Assembly: GCA_002049985.1 (NCBI GenBank)
Contig: MVCY01000072.1
Span: 1 to 12,292 of the forward strand
Direction: 5' to 3'
DNA from: Candidatus Latescibacteria bacterium 4484_181
GTDB taxonomy: Bacteria; Latescibacterota; MVCY01
DNA length: 12,292 bases
The translations under genes and the position numbers were made by a program. Each line of letters begins with the position of its first letter. Positions within the stretch are counted from its first letter, which is position 1. The notes beneath the pieces were generated by a model, which had not been told where the DNA came from, did no database searches, and worked only from the letters and a program-made list of their open reading frames with translations. Shown here piece by piece: positions 1-7,489 of this stretch.

Positions 1-1331
1 GCCAGGCGAACTGTGCCGGTGGGACCATTTCGTTGTTTTCCTATGATTACTTCGGCTATTCCTTCTGTGGGATTACCTTCTTCATCCTCAGTTATTCCGT
101 AGTGTGCGGGGCGGTAGATGAAGAGCACCACATCGGCATCCTGCTCGATGGCTCCCGATTCTCGCAGGTCGGCCAGTTGGGGACGACGACTCCCCCCCCG
201 CATCTCTACCGCCCTGGAAAGCTGCGAAAGGGCCACCACCGGGATATTCAGCTCCTTGGCTAACGCTTTCAGCGACCTGGATATTATGGAGATCTCCTGC
301 TGGCGATTCTCTGCCCGGGCGGGACCGGTCATCAACTGCAGATAGTCAATGACAATAAGTCCAATGTTGTGTTCAGCTTGGAGTCTTCTGGCCTTGGCCC
401 GTAGCTCCAAGACCGTCAGTCCCGGAGTATCATCGACAAATATTGGGGCTTCAGCCAACCTACCCACTGCCAGACTCAGATTGGCCCAGCCCTGGTCTGG
501 CAGACGGTGAGTCCTCATTAAGTGGGAGTTAACTCTGGCTTCAGCACACAGAAACCTCTGGGCCAGTTGATGATTTGCCAGCTCCAAGCTAAATATGCCC
601 ACCGGTATTCCCTCCTCAACCGCCACATTTCTGGCAAGACAGAGACCAAATGCACTCTTGCCCATCGATGGCCTTCCTGCCACAATAATGAGGTCGGACG
701 GCTGTAACCCAGCGGTTAGCTCATCCAATTTCACAAACCCGGTGGGAACGCCGGTCACCGTAGTGGGTTTTTCGTGTGACTTTTCAATAACCTCAAAGGT
801 CTCATGCAACACGGGCCTTAAGGGAACAAAACCCTTTCTTAACCTTCTCTCCGAGAGGCTGAATATTCTCTGCTCAGCACGATCTACAATCTCAAAGACA
901 TCTCCGGTGTTCTCATAGCATTCGGTGACTGTCTGGGTGGAAATAGCTATCAGTTTCCGCAACAGGGCCTTCTCCAGGACGATCTTGGCGTGGTATTCAA
1001 TGTTGGCTGAGGTAGCCACCTCTGCCGTCAGCTCGGCTAAATAGAGCACACCTCCTGTCTCTTCAAGCTCTCCTCTCTTCTTCAATTCTTCAGCCACAGT
1101 GATCTGATCGGCTGCCTCGTTGCGCTCGAAAAGGGCACAGATAGCCTGGAATATCTTGCGATGGGAACTATCGTAGAAGCAACTTTCATCCAAGATTTCA
1201 ACTGCCCTCCCGATGGCCTGGTTGTCAAGCAGCATCGCCCCCAACACTGCTCTCTCCACATCTGGCGCTTGGGGAGGAACACGCTCATAGAGCTTGCTGA
1301 CTTCTTCATCCCTGTTCCGTTGCCGTGCCAT
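1..1331 (-). CDS. dnaB: Replicative DNA helicase DnaB, partial (C-terminal end beyond window)
   Basis: Hexameric helicase that unwinds DNA at the replication fork. The frame is open from ATG at 1331 to the window edge, giving 443 residues. The N-terminal DnaB domain (about residues 20-125) contains the family pattern ERAVLGAMLLDN. The RecA-like domain follows a TGVPTGF linker at 193-199. Walker A is GRPSMGKS at 219-226, the catalytic Glu is in FSLE (247-250), Walker B is IVIDYLQL at 326-333, and the LRESGAIEQDAD motif is at 389-400. The arginine-finger motif KQRNGPTG (432-439) lies just before the edge, so only a short tail is missing. No intein is visible in the part seen. A 108-base spacer separates it from the upstream glycosylase gene, and the ribosome site before the ATG is weak (GAAAGA). 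Identification is very secure. Confidence 0.97.
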   Translation of the reverse strand, partial: MARQRNRDEEVSKLYERVPPQAPDVERAVLGAMLLDNQAIGRAVEILDESCFYDSSHRKIFQAICALFERNEAADQITVAEELKKRGELEETGGVLYLAELTAEVATSANIEYHAKIVLEKALLRKLIAISTQTVTECYENTGDVFEIVDRAEQRIFSLSERRLRKGFVPLRPVLHETFEVIEKSHEKPTTVTGVPTGFVKLDELTAGLQPSDLIIVAGRPSMGKSAFGLCLARNVAVEEGIPVGIFSLELANHQLAQRFLCAEARVNSHLMRTHRLPDQGWANLSLAVGRLAEAPIFVDDTPGLTVLELRAKARRLQAEHNIGLIVIDYLQLMTGPARAENRQQEISIISRSLKALAKELNIPVVALSQLSRAVEMRGGSRRPQLADLRESGAIEQDADVVLFIYRPAHYGITEDEEGNPTEGIAEVIIGKQRNGPTGTVRL

Positions 1332-1439
1332 TTTTCGGTCTTTCGCTATAGCTCGTGCTCCGCAGTCTATAGATTCGGAGAATTATCGGACGTATGGATA
1401 GAATTCCTATCTATCGCAATATCACAAGAAATTGGTAAG

Positions 1440-2111
1440 CTAAGTAATTATTGTCCCATCGTACTCCCTGCGCAAGAATTTCATATCCTCCCAGGTGGAC
1501 CGTTTGAGTTGCGGGTTTCTCAGTAGGGCAGCAGGATGGTAGGTAACAAGCAGTTTTATGCCCTGGTAAGAATGTAACCTTCCCCGTAATGCCGAAAGCG
1601 GGGCAGTTGTCTTAAGCAGTGTCTGGGCAGCTATCCTACCCAGGGCGCAGATTATCCTCGGATTGATCAGTCCTATCTGCTGTTCAAGATAGGGTTCACA
1701 GCATCGTATCTCATCTGGCAAAGGGTCCCTGTTTCCTGGAGGCCGGCACTTCAATATGTTGGCTACATAAACATCTTCTCGTCTCATCTTGATCGCTTTT
1801 ATAATCTGGGTCAAAAGCTGTCCGGCCTTGCCCACAAAGGGTCTGCCCTGTAGGTCTTCATCTCTACCCGGGGCTTCTCCAACAAACATCACCTCCGCAT
1901 CCTCCCTGCCCTCCCCGAAGACCACGTTAGTCCTGGTCTGGGCAAGTCCGCACCTCCGACAATCTTTGACTAAATTGTACAACTGCTCCAATGACCTTGG
2001 TTCCTCGGTTAACCCTTTGGCGACCAAACTCTCTTCGCCCATCTCTATCTTCTGGCTTATGAAGGCCTTGAGCATCTGGATGGTCTCTAATATCTCTGTG
2101 GATTGGCCCAT
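1440..2111 (-). CDS. udg: Family 4 uracil-DNA glycosylase with Fe-S cluster
   Basis: Excises uracil from DNA as the first step of base excision repair. The 223-residue protein has the family 4 signature: four cysteines placed to bind a 4Fe-4S cluster (C51 and C54 in CRRCGL, C122 in KCRPPGNR, and C137 or C138 in RCCEP). The uracil-binding motif GEAPGRDEDLQGRPFVG starts at residue 78, and the second catalytic motif HPAALL is at 192-197. The first 40 residues are a less conserved extension. The ATG at 2111 is preceded by AAGGA with a 6-base spacer, which fixes the start. It follows coaBC: the ancestral coaBC stop (2127-2129) lies 15 bases upstream, while the present frameshifted coaBC frame runs 25 bases into it. 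The same family was once described as phage-type DNA polymerase domain proteins. It looks intact. Confidence 0.94.
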   Translation of the reverse strand: MGQSTEILETIQMLKAFISQKIEMGEESLVAKGLTEEPRSLEQLYNLVKDCRRCGLAQTRTNVVFGEGREDAEVMFVGEAPGRDEDLQGRPFVGKAGQLLTQIIKAIKMRREDVYVANILKCRPPGNRDPLPDEIRCCEPYLEQQIGLINPRIICALGRIAAQTLLKTTAPLSALRGRLHSYQGIKLLVTYHPAALLRNPQLKRSTWEDMKFLRREYDGTIIT

Positions 2112-3190
2112 TTCTTGTCCTTCGCTTCAGGAGACTTTCTCGGAGTTCGGCTCTCTGGTTCTGAGAAGTACAACCACTCTGTCCAAGATCCTCCGGGCAA
2201 CCCCATTATCTTGTTTCCCTTCAATGGTTTCACTTCAAGTAGTATGTCGGGAGTCTTCTCTAGCTCCAGGGATAACTCTCGGACTTTCTTAATTTTACTA
2301 GCTGCTTTTTTCCGTGGCCGAAAGTCCGCCACTGCCGCTGCCATAAGCAGCACATCGCACCAGGCAAACCAGTGTTTCACCTTCTGGCTCATCTGTTCAG
2401 CATTGCGGACAGAGATGAACCGAACCCCTGGGGGAGAGGGCAGATGGGAAGGCCCGCTTACTAAGACGACATCGGCCCCTCTGCTTTTGGCCTCAGAAGC
2501 TAAAGCATATCCCATCTTACCACTGGAGCGATTGGTTAGGAATCGCACCGGATCTAAGTCTTCTTCTGTCCTGCCCGCGGTTACCAAGACCTTCTTGCCT
2601 GAAAGTTCTGACGAGCGACTGGAAAGCTTTTCTATCGCCTCCAAAATCGTCTCTATTGGCGCCAGTCGCCCTTTACCTTCCTCTCCGGAGGCCAGTTCCC
2701 CGACCTCTGGCTCAACAAATTGGTAGCCATACTGACGGAGTTTAGAGATATTTGCGGTGAGAATCGGATTGCTGAACATAGCGGTGTTCATAGCAGGGGC
2801 AAAAAGCACAGGGGCCTGTGTTGCCATAATGACGGTGGCTAACAGCTCGTCGGCTATGCCTGCTGCCACTTTCCCGATGATATTCGCAGTGGCTGGAGCT
2901 ACTACCATAAGATCTGCCCACTTGGCAAGAGAGATATGCAAGATGTCAGGCCTTCGAGTGGCAGGAAAAAGTTCACTGGCAACCGGCTTGCCTGAGAGGG
3001 TCTCCAGCGTAAGAGGAGAGATAAACTGGCTGGCAGCCGGTGTCATAACTGCCGTCACCTCAGCCCCCCGCTGTTTCAGCTTTCTTACCAATTCTGCCGA
3101 TTTATAGGCTGCAATAGAACCGGTTACCCCCACTATGACCTTTCGGGCAACCAGAGATTCTACTTTCTTTTCTCCGCCAGATAGACACAT
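2087..3190 (-). CDS. coaBC: Bifunctional CoaBC (phosphopantothenoylcysteine decarboxylase / phosphopantothenate-cysteine ligase), CoaB domain damaged
   Basis: Makes 4'-phosphopantetheine from phosphopantothenate in coenzyme A synthesis. CoaC half (about 15-190): flavoprotein start VIVGVTGSIAAYK, active-site His85 in HISLAKWAD, PAMN at 132-135, substrate flap LASGEEGKGRL at 167-176. CoaB half: DPVRFLTNRSSGKMG with Asn220, AAVADFRP at 285-292, KIKK at 299-302. After Met329 (base 2204) similarity stops abruptly and 38 unrelated residues follow to a stop inside udg. The expected GFAAET nucleotide-binding region is absent. In another frame just downstream, ARRILDRVVVLLR matches the usual CoaBC C-terminus and ends at a TGA (2127-2129) placed just before the udg ribosome site. 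So an internal segment of roughly 55-70 codons seems missing. The flap has Ser where E. coli has the proton-donor Cys. The start ATG overlaps rpoZ by 31 bases. Confidence 0.92.
   Translation of the reverse strand: MCLSGGEKKVESLVARKVIVGVTGSIAAYKSAELVRKLKQRGAEVTAVMTPAASQFISPLTLETLSGKPVASELFPATRRPDILHISLAKWADLMVVAPATANIIGKVAAGIADELLATVIMATQAPVLFAPAMNTAMFSNPILTANISKLRQYGYQFVEPEVGELASGEEGKGRLAPIETILEAIEKLSSRSSELSGKKVLVTAGRTEEDLDPVRFLTNRSSGKMGYALASEAKSRGADVVLVSGPSHLPSPPGVRFISVRNAEQMSQKVKHWFAWCDVLLMAAAVADFRPRKKAASKIKKVRELSLELEKTPDILLEVKPLKGNKIMGLPGGSWTEWLYFSEPESRTPRKSPEAKDKKWANPQRY
2127..2200 (-). pseudogene. Out-of-frame CoaBC C-terminal fragment
   Basis: Read in the +1 frame relative to the long coaBC frame, this stretch gives VARRILDRVVVLLR followed by a short tail and a TGA at 2127-2129. 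CoaBC proteins generally end with a helix of the type (E)xAxRILDRVxxLL, so this is best read as the original C-terminus, detached by a deletion plus frameshift near 2195-2206. The TGA sits directly before the AAGGA ribosome site of udg, the layout expected of an intact operon. Either a real mutation or an assembly join explains it. Confidence 0.7.
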
Positions 3191-3378
3191 TTTATCTTAC
3201 CCTCAGCAAGCTCTTTTAGAGCCTGAATGGCTGGTTTTTCCTCTTTTTCGTCAGATTCGTTCGTTTCTGGTTCTCCCTTGAGTTCGCCCAACATTTTGGC
3301 TCTCTTAGCCGCTGCTATCACTATTTCATATGGATTAGCTCCGCTTTCCTCTAATTTCTCGACTGGAATTACCGCCAT
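3160..3378 (-). CDS. rpoZ: DNA-directed RNA polymerase omega subunit
   Basis: Small subunit that helps fold and assemble the beta' subunit of RNA polymerase. The 72-residue product has the omega pattern: N-terminal PVEKLEE, then NPYEIVIAAAKRAKML (about 15-30), an acidic insert (residues 36-47) and KPAIQALKELAEGKI, the conserved helix at 48-62. Length is normal for short omega proteins. GGAGAG lies 3 bases before the ATG-proximal AAT and serves as the ribosome site. It sits 30 bases after gmk, and its last 31 bases overlap the start of coaBC, implying translational coupling. The gmk-rpoZ-coaBC order is a well-known conserved block and supports the call. Confidence 0.95.
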   Translation of the reverse strand: MAVIPVEKLEESGANPYEIVIAAAKRAKMLGELKGEPETNESDEKEEKPAIQALKELAEGKIKCVYLAEKRK

Positions 3379-3408
3379 ATTCTCTCCATTGATTTTTGCT
3401 CTGCGAGA

Positions 3409-4005
3409 CTAAGCAGTTATTGAATACTGCGCTCTCTTGGTCCGGCATCTCTCCGCCTCGAGAATGGCCTGGAGTTGTCTAACGGCTGTATCCAGATCTT
3501 CGTTGACAATCAGATAATCATATTCAGGGATTTTGGCCGTTTCTCGCAGCGCATCCTGCAGTTTGCGTTTGATCAGCTCTTCAGAGTCCGTTCCTCTATT
3601 TCTCAATCTCTGTTCCAAGCTCTCCAGCGATGGAGGAGCGACAAAAATTGTCACACAGTGGGGAAATTTCTCTTTGACCTGCATTGCCCCTTGTATATCA
3701 ATATCTAAGATTATAACTCCGCCCTGCTGGACTATCTCTACAAGAGGAGCTTTGGGGGTAGCGTACATGAACCCATGAACTTCGGCCCATTCGACAAACT
3801 CGCCCCTTTCGATCCGCTGTTTGAACTCCTTCTCCGAGACAAAGAAGTAATCCTTGCCCTCTTTTTCCCCAGGGCGCTGGGGCCGTGTAGTAACTGAGGT
3901 GGAGTATCTTAGCCTACTGTCTTCCCGCAATACCCTCTCTATAATCGTCGTCCTCCCTGTCCCCGAAGGAGAGGAGACAACAACGATCATGCCTTTATCG
4001 TTCAA
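3409..4005 (-). CDS. gmk: Guanylate kinase, TTG start, Walker A lysine replaced by arginine
   Basis: Phosphorylates GMP to GDP with ATP. The 198-residue product carries the P-loop SSPSGTGRTT at 11-20, the GMP-binding stretch STSVTTRPQRPGEKEGKDYFF, the EWAEVHG motif, LDIDIQGA, and the lid region LEQRLRNRGTDSEE. The start is TTG at 4005, overlapping the remA TGA, with AAAGGAGG (4013-4020) seven bases upstream; the next ATG (3990) has no such site. Two oddities: the usually invariant P-loop Lys is Arg18 (AGG, one base from AAG), and the usual HGNYYGT is HGFMYAT. The rest of the protein is well conserved and the length is normal, so it probably still works or a single base is wrong. It is co-translated with remA and followed by rpoZ. 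Confidence 0.95.
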   Translation of the reverse strand: MNDKGMIVVVSSPSGTGRTTIIERVLREDSRLRYSTSVTTRPQRPGEKEGKDYFFVSEKEFKQRIERGEFVEWAEVHGFMYATPKAPLVEIVQQGGVIILDIDIQGAMQVKEKFPHCVTIFVAPPSLESLEQRLRNRGTDSEELIKRKLQDALRETAKIPEYDYLIVNEDLDTAVRQLQAILEAERCRTKRAQYSITA

Positions 4006-4271
4006 AGTGAAGCCTCCTTTTCTTCCGGAGACTCATCATTGAGCCGCTGGGCAATAGCCTCTGTTCCCACGGCAGAAAGTACTACATGGTTGCTGTCGGT
4101 CACGATCACCGCTCGAGTCCGTCTCCCATGGGAAGCATCAACTAACCTACCTTCCTGCCTCGCTGCTTCCCTCAACCTTCTCACCGGATTGGAATCGGGG
4201 GCAATCACTGCGATAACCCGCCGTTTTGCGACCATATTTCCAAACCCAATGTTGATAAAGGCCGTTGCCAA
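4002..4271 (-). CDS. remA: RemA-like / DUF370 (UPF0296) regulatory protein, TTG start
   Basis: Small DNA-binding-type protein of the RemA family. In Bacillus subtilis RemA activates extracellular matrix genes; elsewhere the role is mostly unknown, so function here is only inferred from family. The family core is clear: ATAFINIGFGN near the start, the ESxPxRR-like APDSNPVRRL, the HGRRTRAVIVTDSNHVVLSA block, then VGTEAIAQRL. I chose TTG at 4271 (89 residues) because AAGGAGGTGA (4277-4286) lies 5 bases before it, and family members start just before ATAFIN. The frame also has an ATG at 4289, but that codon has no ribosome site and its own first bases form the Shine-Dalgarno sequence. The C-terminal tail is acidic and longer than in the B. 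subtilis protein. The stop overlaps the gmk start. The yicC-remA-gmk-rpoZ order is conserved in many anaerobes. Confidence 0.93.
   Translation of the reverse strand: MATAFINIGFGNMVAKRRVIAVIAPDSNPVRRLREAARQEGRLVDASHGRRTRAVIVTDSNHVVLSAVGTEAIAQRLNDESPEEKEASL
4013..4020 (-). promoter_or_regulatory. Strong Shine-Dalgarno of gmk, inside remA
   Basis: AAAGGAGG with a seven-base spacer to TTG 4005. It lies inside the last codons of remA and supports the non-ATG start and coupled translation of gmk. Confidence 0.8.
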
Positions 4272-4276
4272 AAGAA

Positions 4277-4286
4277 TCACCTCCTT
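4277..4286 (-). promoter_or_regulatory. Strong Shine-Dalgarno of remA
   Basis: AAGGAGGTGA is a ten-base perfect complement to the usual 16S rRNA 3' end, five bases upstream of TTG 4271. It decides the start of remA against the ATG at 4289. Confidence 0.85.
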
Positions 4287-4412
4287 CATTTTCTGTTGCC
4301 AAACCTGTGGACTGTAAGGTACGGTTATGCCAGGCGCTCCGAGAGTCAGGACAATGAGGAGAATCTACTATGCTAATGGAGGACCTCAGAAGGGTGCGAA
4401 ACCCGACGCAAT

Positions 4413-5282
4413 CTACTCGACATTCTGAACCTGTTCCCGGATTTTTTCCGCCTCCTCTTTCATCCTTATCACCAAGTGAGAGATAGAAGTACTGTCTGCT
4501 TTTGCCCCCACAGTGTTTGCCTCCCGATGGATCTCTTGAAGCAGAAAATCGAGCTTCCTACCTACTGGACCTTCTTCACTCAGTGTCTTTAAGAACTGAG
4601 CGTTATGACTGTGTAGCCGGGTACATTCCTCAGTAACATCGCTCCTTTCGGCAATAAGGGCAATCTCCATCGCCAGGCGCTGTTCATCTATCTTTCGGGA
4701 AACCAGGAGGTCCTGGAGCCTCGAATTCAATCTGTCTCTTTGCTGTTGGACTTCCAAGGGAGCAAGTTTTTCGATCTCTTGCACAATTTCGTCCACCAGG
4801 CGTATCCGCTCAGCTATATCCTTTTGGATCTTCTCTCCCTCAGCCTTCCGCATCCTTAGGTGTTCATCTAAGGCCACCTGGCAAACTCTCTTGACCAATT
4901 CCCACAGCGACTCGGGGATAACTTCATCCCTTTTCTCTACGATAACACCGGGCAATGAGGCAAGAAGGGGGATATCTATCTTCCCTGCCAGATGTAAGCT
5001 CTTTTTGAGCTCAAGCAGACTATCTCGATATGCTTCTGCCAGCGAGAGATCGGCTACCAGAGACGGTTTTCTCTTGGCCTTCCAGTCTACAGTCACCTCT
5101 ACCCTGCCCCGGGCAATGTGGCGTCGAACAAGCTCTGACACCCTCCATTCCAGAGGTGCAAGCAGCTCAGGCAACCGAACGTTCACCACACAAAATCGAT
5201 TGTTCACCGATCTTACTTCTACCCAGACCCTGTTGCCCTGCTCCTCTGCCTCTGCCCTTCCAAATCCCGTCATACTCAACAT
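4413..5282 (-). CDS. yicC: YicC family endoribonuclease-like protein
   Basis: Member of the YicC family, for which an endoribonuclease activity on RNA has been reported in E. coli and Bacillus. Begins with the diagnostic MLSMTGFGRAE, followed by VEVRSVNNRF (usually VNHRF, here Asn for His), the N-terminal YicC domain to about residue 155, a helical middle and the C-terminal DUF1732 domain with GRKLDFLLQEIHREANT and the ending KIREQVQNVE, typical of the family terminus. Start ATG 5282 gives 289 residues, the usual length, and has AAAGGG about seven bases upstream; an in-frame ATG at 5327 would add 15 unconserved residues and overlap the methyltransferase gene. It opens the housekeeping block: remA follows after about 140 bases with no feature I can recognise. 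Intact. Confidence 0.94.
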   Translation of the reverse strand: MLSMTGFGRAEAEEQGNRVWVEVRSVNNRFCVVNVRLPELLAPLEWRVSELVRRHIARGRVEVTVDWKAKRKPSLVADLSLAEAYRDSLLELKKSLHLAGKIDIPLLASLPGVIVEKRDEVIPESLWELVKRVCQVALDEHLRMRKAEGEKIQKDIAERIRLVDEIVQEIEKLAPLEVQQQRDRLNSRLQDLLVSRKIDEQRLAMEIALIAERSDVTEECTRLHSHNAQFLKTLSEEGPVGRKLDFLLQEIHREANTVGAKADSTSISHLVIRMKEEAEKIREQVQNVE

Positions 5283-5304
5283 AGCAAATCCCTTTTTCGA
5301 ATAG

Positions 5305-5975
5305 CTAAAATTTACTACGTTCCTCACCTGTTGTCAAATCAAAAAACTCCTCATCGGCACAGGCTTCCTTGGGCTTTCTCGCCACTGCGTAGGACCTAAC
5401 CCCCTCTTTTACCCATCTATCTAAGAACCGCTGTAACCCCAGGAATTCGACGGATTCGTAAATCCGAAGACTCAGGAGATTGAAGATTTTCTCTCCCCAG
5501 AACGAGAATCTCTCACTATGCACAAAAGAGCGATTTACCAAGTTAATGATTAAGAAGAGAAGTCGCGGAAATTTTGCGCAATACTTCACCGGTTTCTCCA
5601 GAGTTCCTTTCTCGATCACCTCAAACCCTGTCTCCAAAAGCATCCTGGAAAGTTCATTGGGTTTGAAGGCAGTGTGTAGATATTTATCTCCCTCTGGTGC
5701 CTGAACGCCAAAACTCTTTAAAATACCCAACTGGACAAGATTCGTCGGTCTCTTCTTGTAGTTGGGTGTCGTTATCAGCAGTTTCCCCTCAGGGGTCAAA
5801 ATTCGATAGAATTCCTGAAGTGCGGCCTCAGGGTTCTGGAGATGTTCCAGCACTTCTGTGCAGAGAACATTCCTCACTTTCCCATCCTTTATGAATTCAG
5901 GGTGCTATAGACAACAGACTCTTCGGGGTATTTCTCCCCCACCTCTTCGTAGAAGCGACGATAAGATTTATCCAT
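5305..5975 (-). pseudogene. Class I SAM-dependent methyltransferase, split by an internal deletion and frameshift
   Basis: Two pieces of one protein. The first starts at ATG 5975, overlapping the flippase stop, and reads MDKSYRRFYEEVGEKYPEES and a few more residues before a TAA at 5889-5891. The second, in another frame from about 5900, reads PEFIKDGKVRNVLCTEVLEH and continues to the stop at 5305. It contains the post-motif-II CTEVLEHL, RILTPEGKLLITTPNY and a C-terminal region with a hydrophobic segment near FPRLLFLIINLV. The Rossmann motif I (xLDVGCGxG) that binds SAM is missing, about 55-65 codons by family comparison. If translated now, a GTG at 5877 would give a 190-residue protein without the cofactor site, probably inactive. 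Position after the flippase and glycosyltransferase suggests a glycan or lipid substrate; this is inference. yicC follows 22 bases later. Confidence 0.78.
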
Positions 5976-7485
5976 CGTTATCTGGACTAGCCGTTTGCAT
6001 CTCACCAGAGAAGATCTGTCCTCTCGACCATACCTGTCTAATCCTGTCTATCTCGGAGGGATGGAAGAATCTGAGGGTCAAAAGACTCAATGGATAGAAT
6101 ATGAGCAAAGCTATCTTGTAGACAGACAGTCCCCAGGCAGGCAAATGCAGGTGAATTCCCAGCCGACCAAGAAAGAACAGAACACTGCAGACCGCTGCTA
6201 TTTTTGCCAGTCTTCCGTACTCATAGCTGATGGGATAGTGTCGCTGGGCGAAAAGATAGAGAAGCAGAGCCATTAAAAGATAGGCACCCAGGGTGGCACA
6301 GGCTGCCCCCATCATACCTAAGCGAGGAATCAACAGAAGGTTACCAATGATATTGGAGCCAGCTCCCAGCCCGGTAATCAGCGGCAGGTACCCGGTTTTT
6401 TTCTCAAGATAGATGCCGACCAAGAAGTTTACATATACCCCATAGGAAATATAAGAGAGCAGTATAAGCGGCACTATCTGGGTAGCCTTCCAGTAATTCG
6501 GGCCGAAAAGGGTGAAACCGAAGATGTGAAATCTTACGATGTCGTCGACAAAGAACGAGACGGTCAGGAAGATAAACCCCGTAAACAGAAGAAAATAGGT
6601 GAGCACCTTTGAGAATACTTCTTTGGCCTCCTGCCTCTTAGAGGTGGAAAGGAAAAAAGGGTGCCAGGCAAATCTGAACCCAGCCACCACCAGGGCCATA
6701 ATCATACCCAATTTGTAGCCGGCATTGTATATCCCCACTGTTCCAGTATCTGTTAGCTTTCCCAGCAGAAGCCTGTCTATTATGTCCATCAGGGTCACGG
6801 ACAGGGTAGAGGGAATGTAGGGCAAACCGAATTTCAGAAGCTCTTTATAGATCTCTCCCGAAGGGGAAAAGTTGAAATAGCGACAAATGATCGGACTCAA
6901 CAGCAGAAAGGTCACCGCCGAGGCAATCAGGTTGGCCCGGAAGATAGCCTCTACTCCCCACCCAAGGTGAACAATGAAAAGAATATTCAAGCCAAAATTG
7001 GTAATCACGTTAATCAAGTTGATCTTGATAAACTTGCCTGACTGCTGCTCTCCCCGCAGGATGAGCAGCGGGAAGACGGAAAAGGTGTCAAAGAGCAGAA
7101 TGCCGCCGGAGAGTTTTATTAGCACAGAATATTGAGCCTGACCCAGAATCAGTCTGGACAAATGGGGTGAGAAGACAAAGACCAGCGAGGCGAAGAGAAT
7201 AGTGGTGAAGATGGTGGAAAGGTAGACTGTACTGAAGATCCTCTTTTTCTCCTCCCTGCTGTCAGCCAGGACGAAGAATCGCAAGAAGGCGGTATTGAGG
7301 CCCAGAGTGAAGATCACATTGGCGATGGCCAAGAAGGTAAATACTAAAGCGGCTATTCCGTAGTCTCGGGGGAGAAAATAGTTGGTGTAGAGAGGGAGGA
7401 GCAAAAACCCGATAAAGCGGGTAAGGGAATACCCCAGACCGTAAACCAGGGAGTGTCTTACAAGTCTCTTCAGGATAGAGAACAT
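5968..7485 (-). CDS. Wzx/MATE-like polysaccharide flippase, multi-pass membrane protein
   Basis: Likely flips a lipid-linked oligosaccharide or similar glycan across the inner membrane. The 505-residue product is mostly alternating hydrophobic helices, I estimate 12-14, with short charged loops. The N-terminus SLVYGLGYSLTRFIGFLLLP, LYTNYFLPRDYGIAALVFTF and later AGYKLGMIMALVVAGFRFAW are typical of the polysaccharide biosynthesis (RfbX/PST) branch of the MOP superfamily; the first, N-terminal helices show the usual pattern of small residues. Length is normal and I see no break. The start ATG 7485 lies five bases after the ancestral stop of the glycosyltransferase (7490-7492), and its stop overlaps the methyltransferase ATG (ATGGATAA), so the genes are co-translated. 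Specific substrate unknown; no wzy polymerase is in the window. Confidence 0.88.
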   Translation of the reverse strand: MFSILKRLVRHSLVYGLGYSLTRFIGFLLLPLYTNYFLPRDYGIAALVFTFLAIANVIFTLGLNTAFLRFFVLADSREEKKRIFSTVYLSTIFTTILFASLVFVFSPHLSRLILGQAQYSVLIKLSGGILLFDTFSVFPLLILRGEQQSGKFIKINLINVITNFGLNILFIVHLGWGVEAIFRANLIASAVTFLLLSPIICRYFNFSPSGEIYKELLKFGLPYIPSTLSVTLMDIIDRLLLGKLTDTGTVGIYNAGYKLGMIMALVVAGFRFAWHPFFLSTSKRQEAKEVFSKVLTYFLLFTGFIFLTVSFFVDDIVRFHIFGFTLFGPNYWKATQIVPLILLSYISYGVYVNFLVGIYLEKKTGYLPLITGLGAGSNIIGNLLLIPRLGMMGAACATLGAYLLMALLLYLFAQRHYPISYEYGRLAKIAAVCSVLFFLGRLGIHLHLPAWGLSVYKIALLIFYPLSLLTLRFFHPSEIDRIRQVWSRGQIFSGEMQTASPDNDG

Positions 7486-7489
7486 AATC

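Noticed and set aside
1082..1309. Minus-strand 75-codon frame with an ATG inside dnaB
   Set aside because: It is a different frame of the dnaB N-terminal domain, which itself translates into a clear helicase.
1385..1430. Possible promoter and GATAG/CTATC inverted repeat before dnaB
   Set aside because: I could not find -35 and -10 boxes at acceptable spacing (GATAAT is present without a partner), and the inverted repeat is only five bases.
1161..1526. Plus-strand 121-codon frame over the dnaB start
   Set aside because: It is antisense to dnaB and the dnaB-udg spacer, has no ribosome site and no recognisable motif.
1789..2726. Long plus-strand frames opposite udg and coaBC
   Set aside because: They mirror well-conserved minus-strand enzymes; their Ser/Pro-rich composition is typical of antisense shadows.
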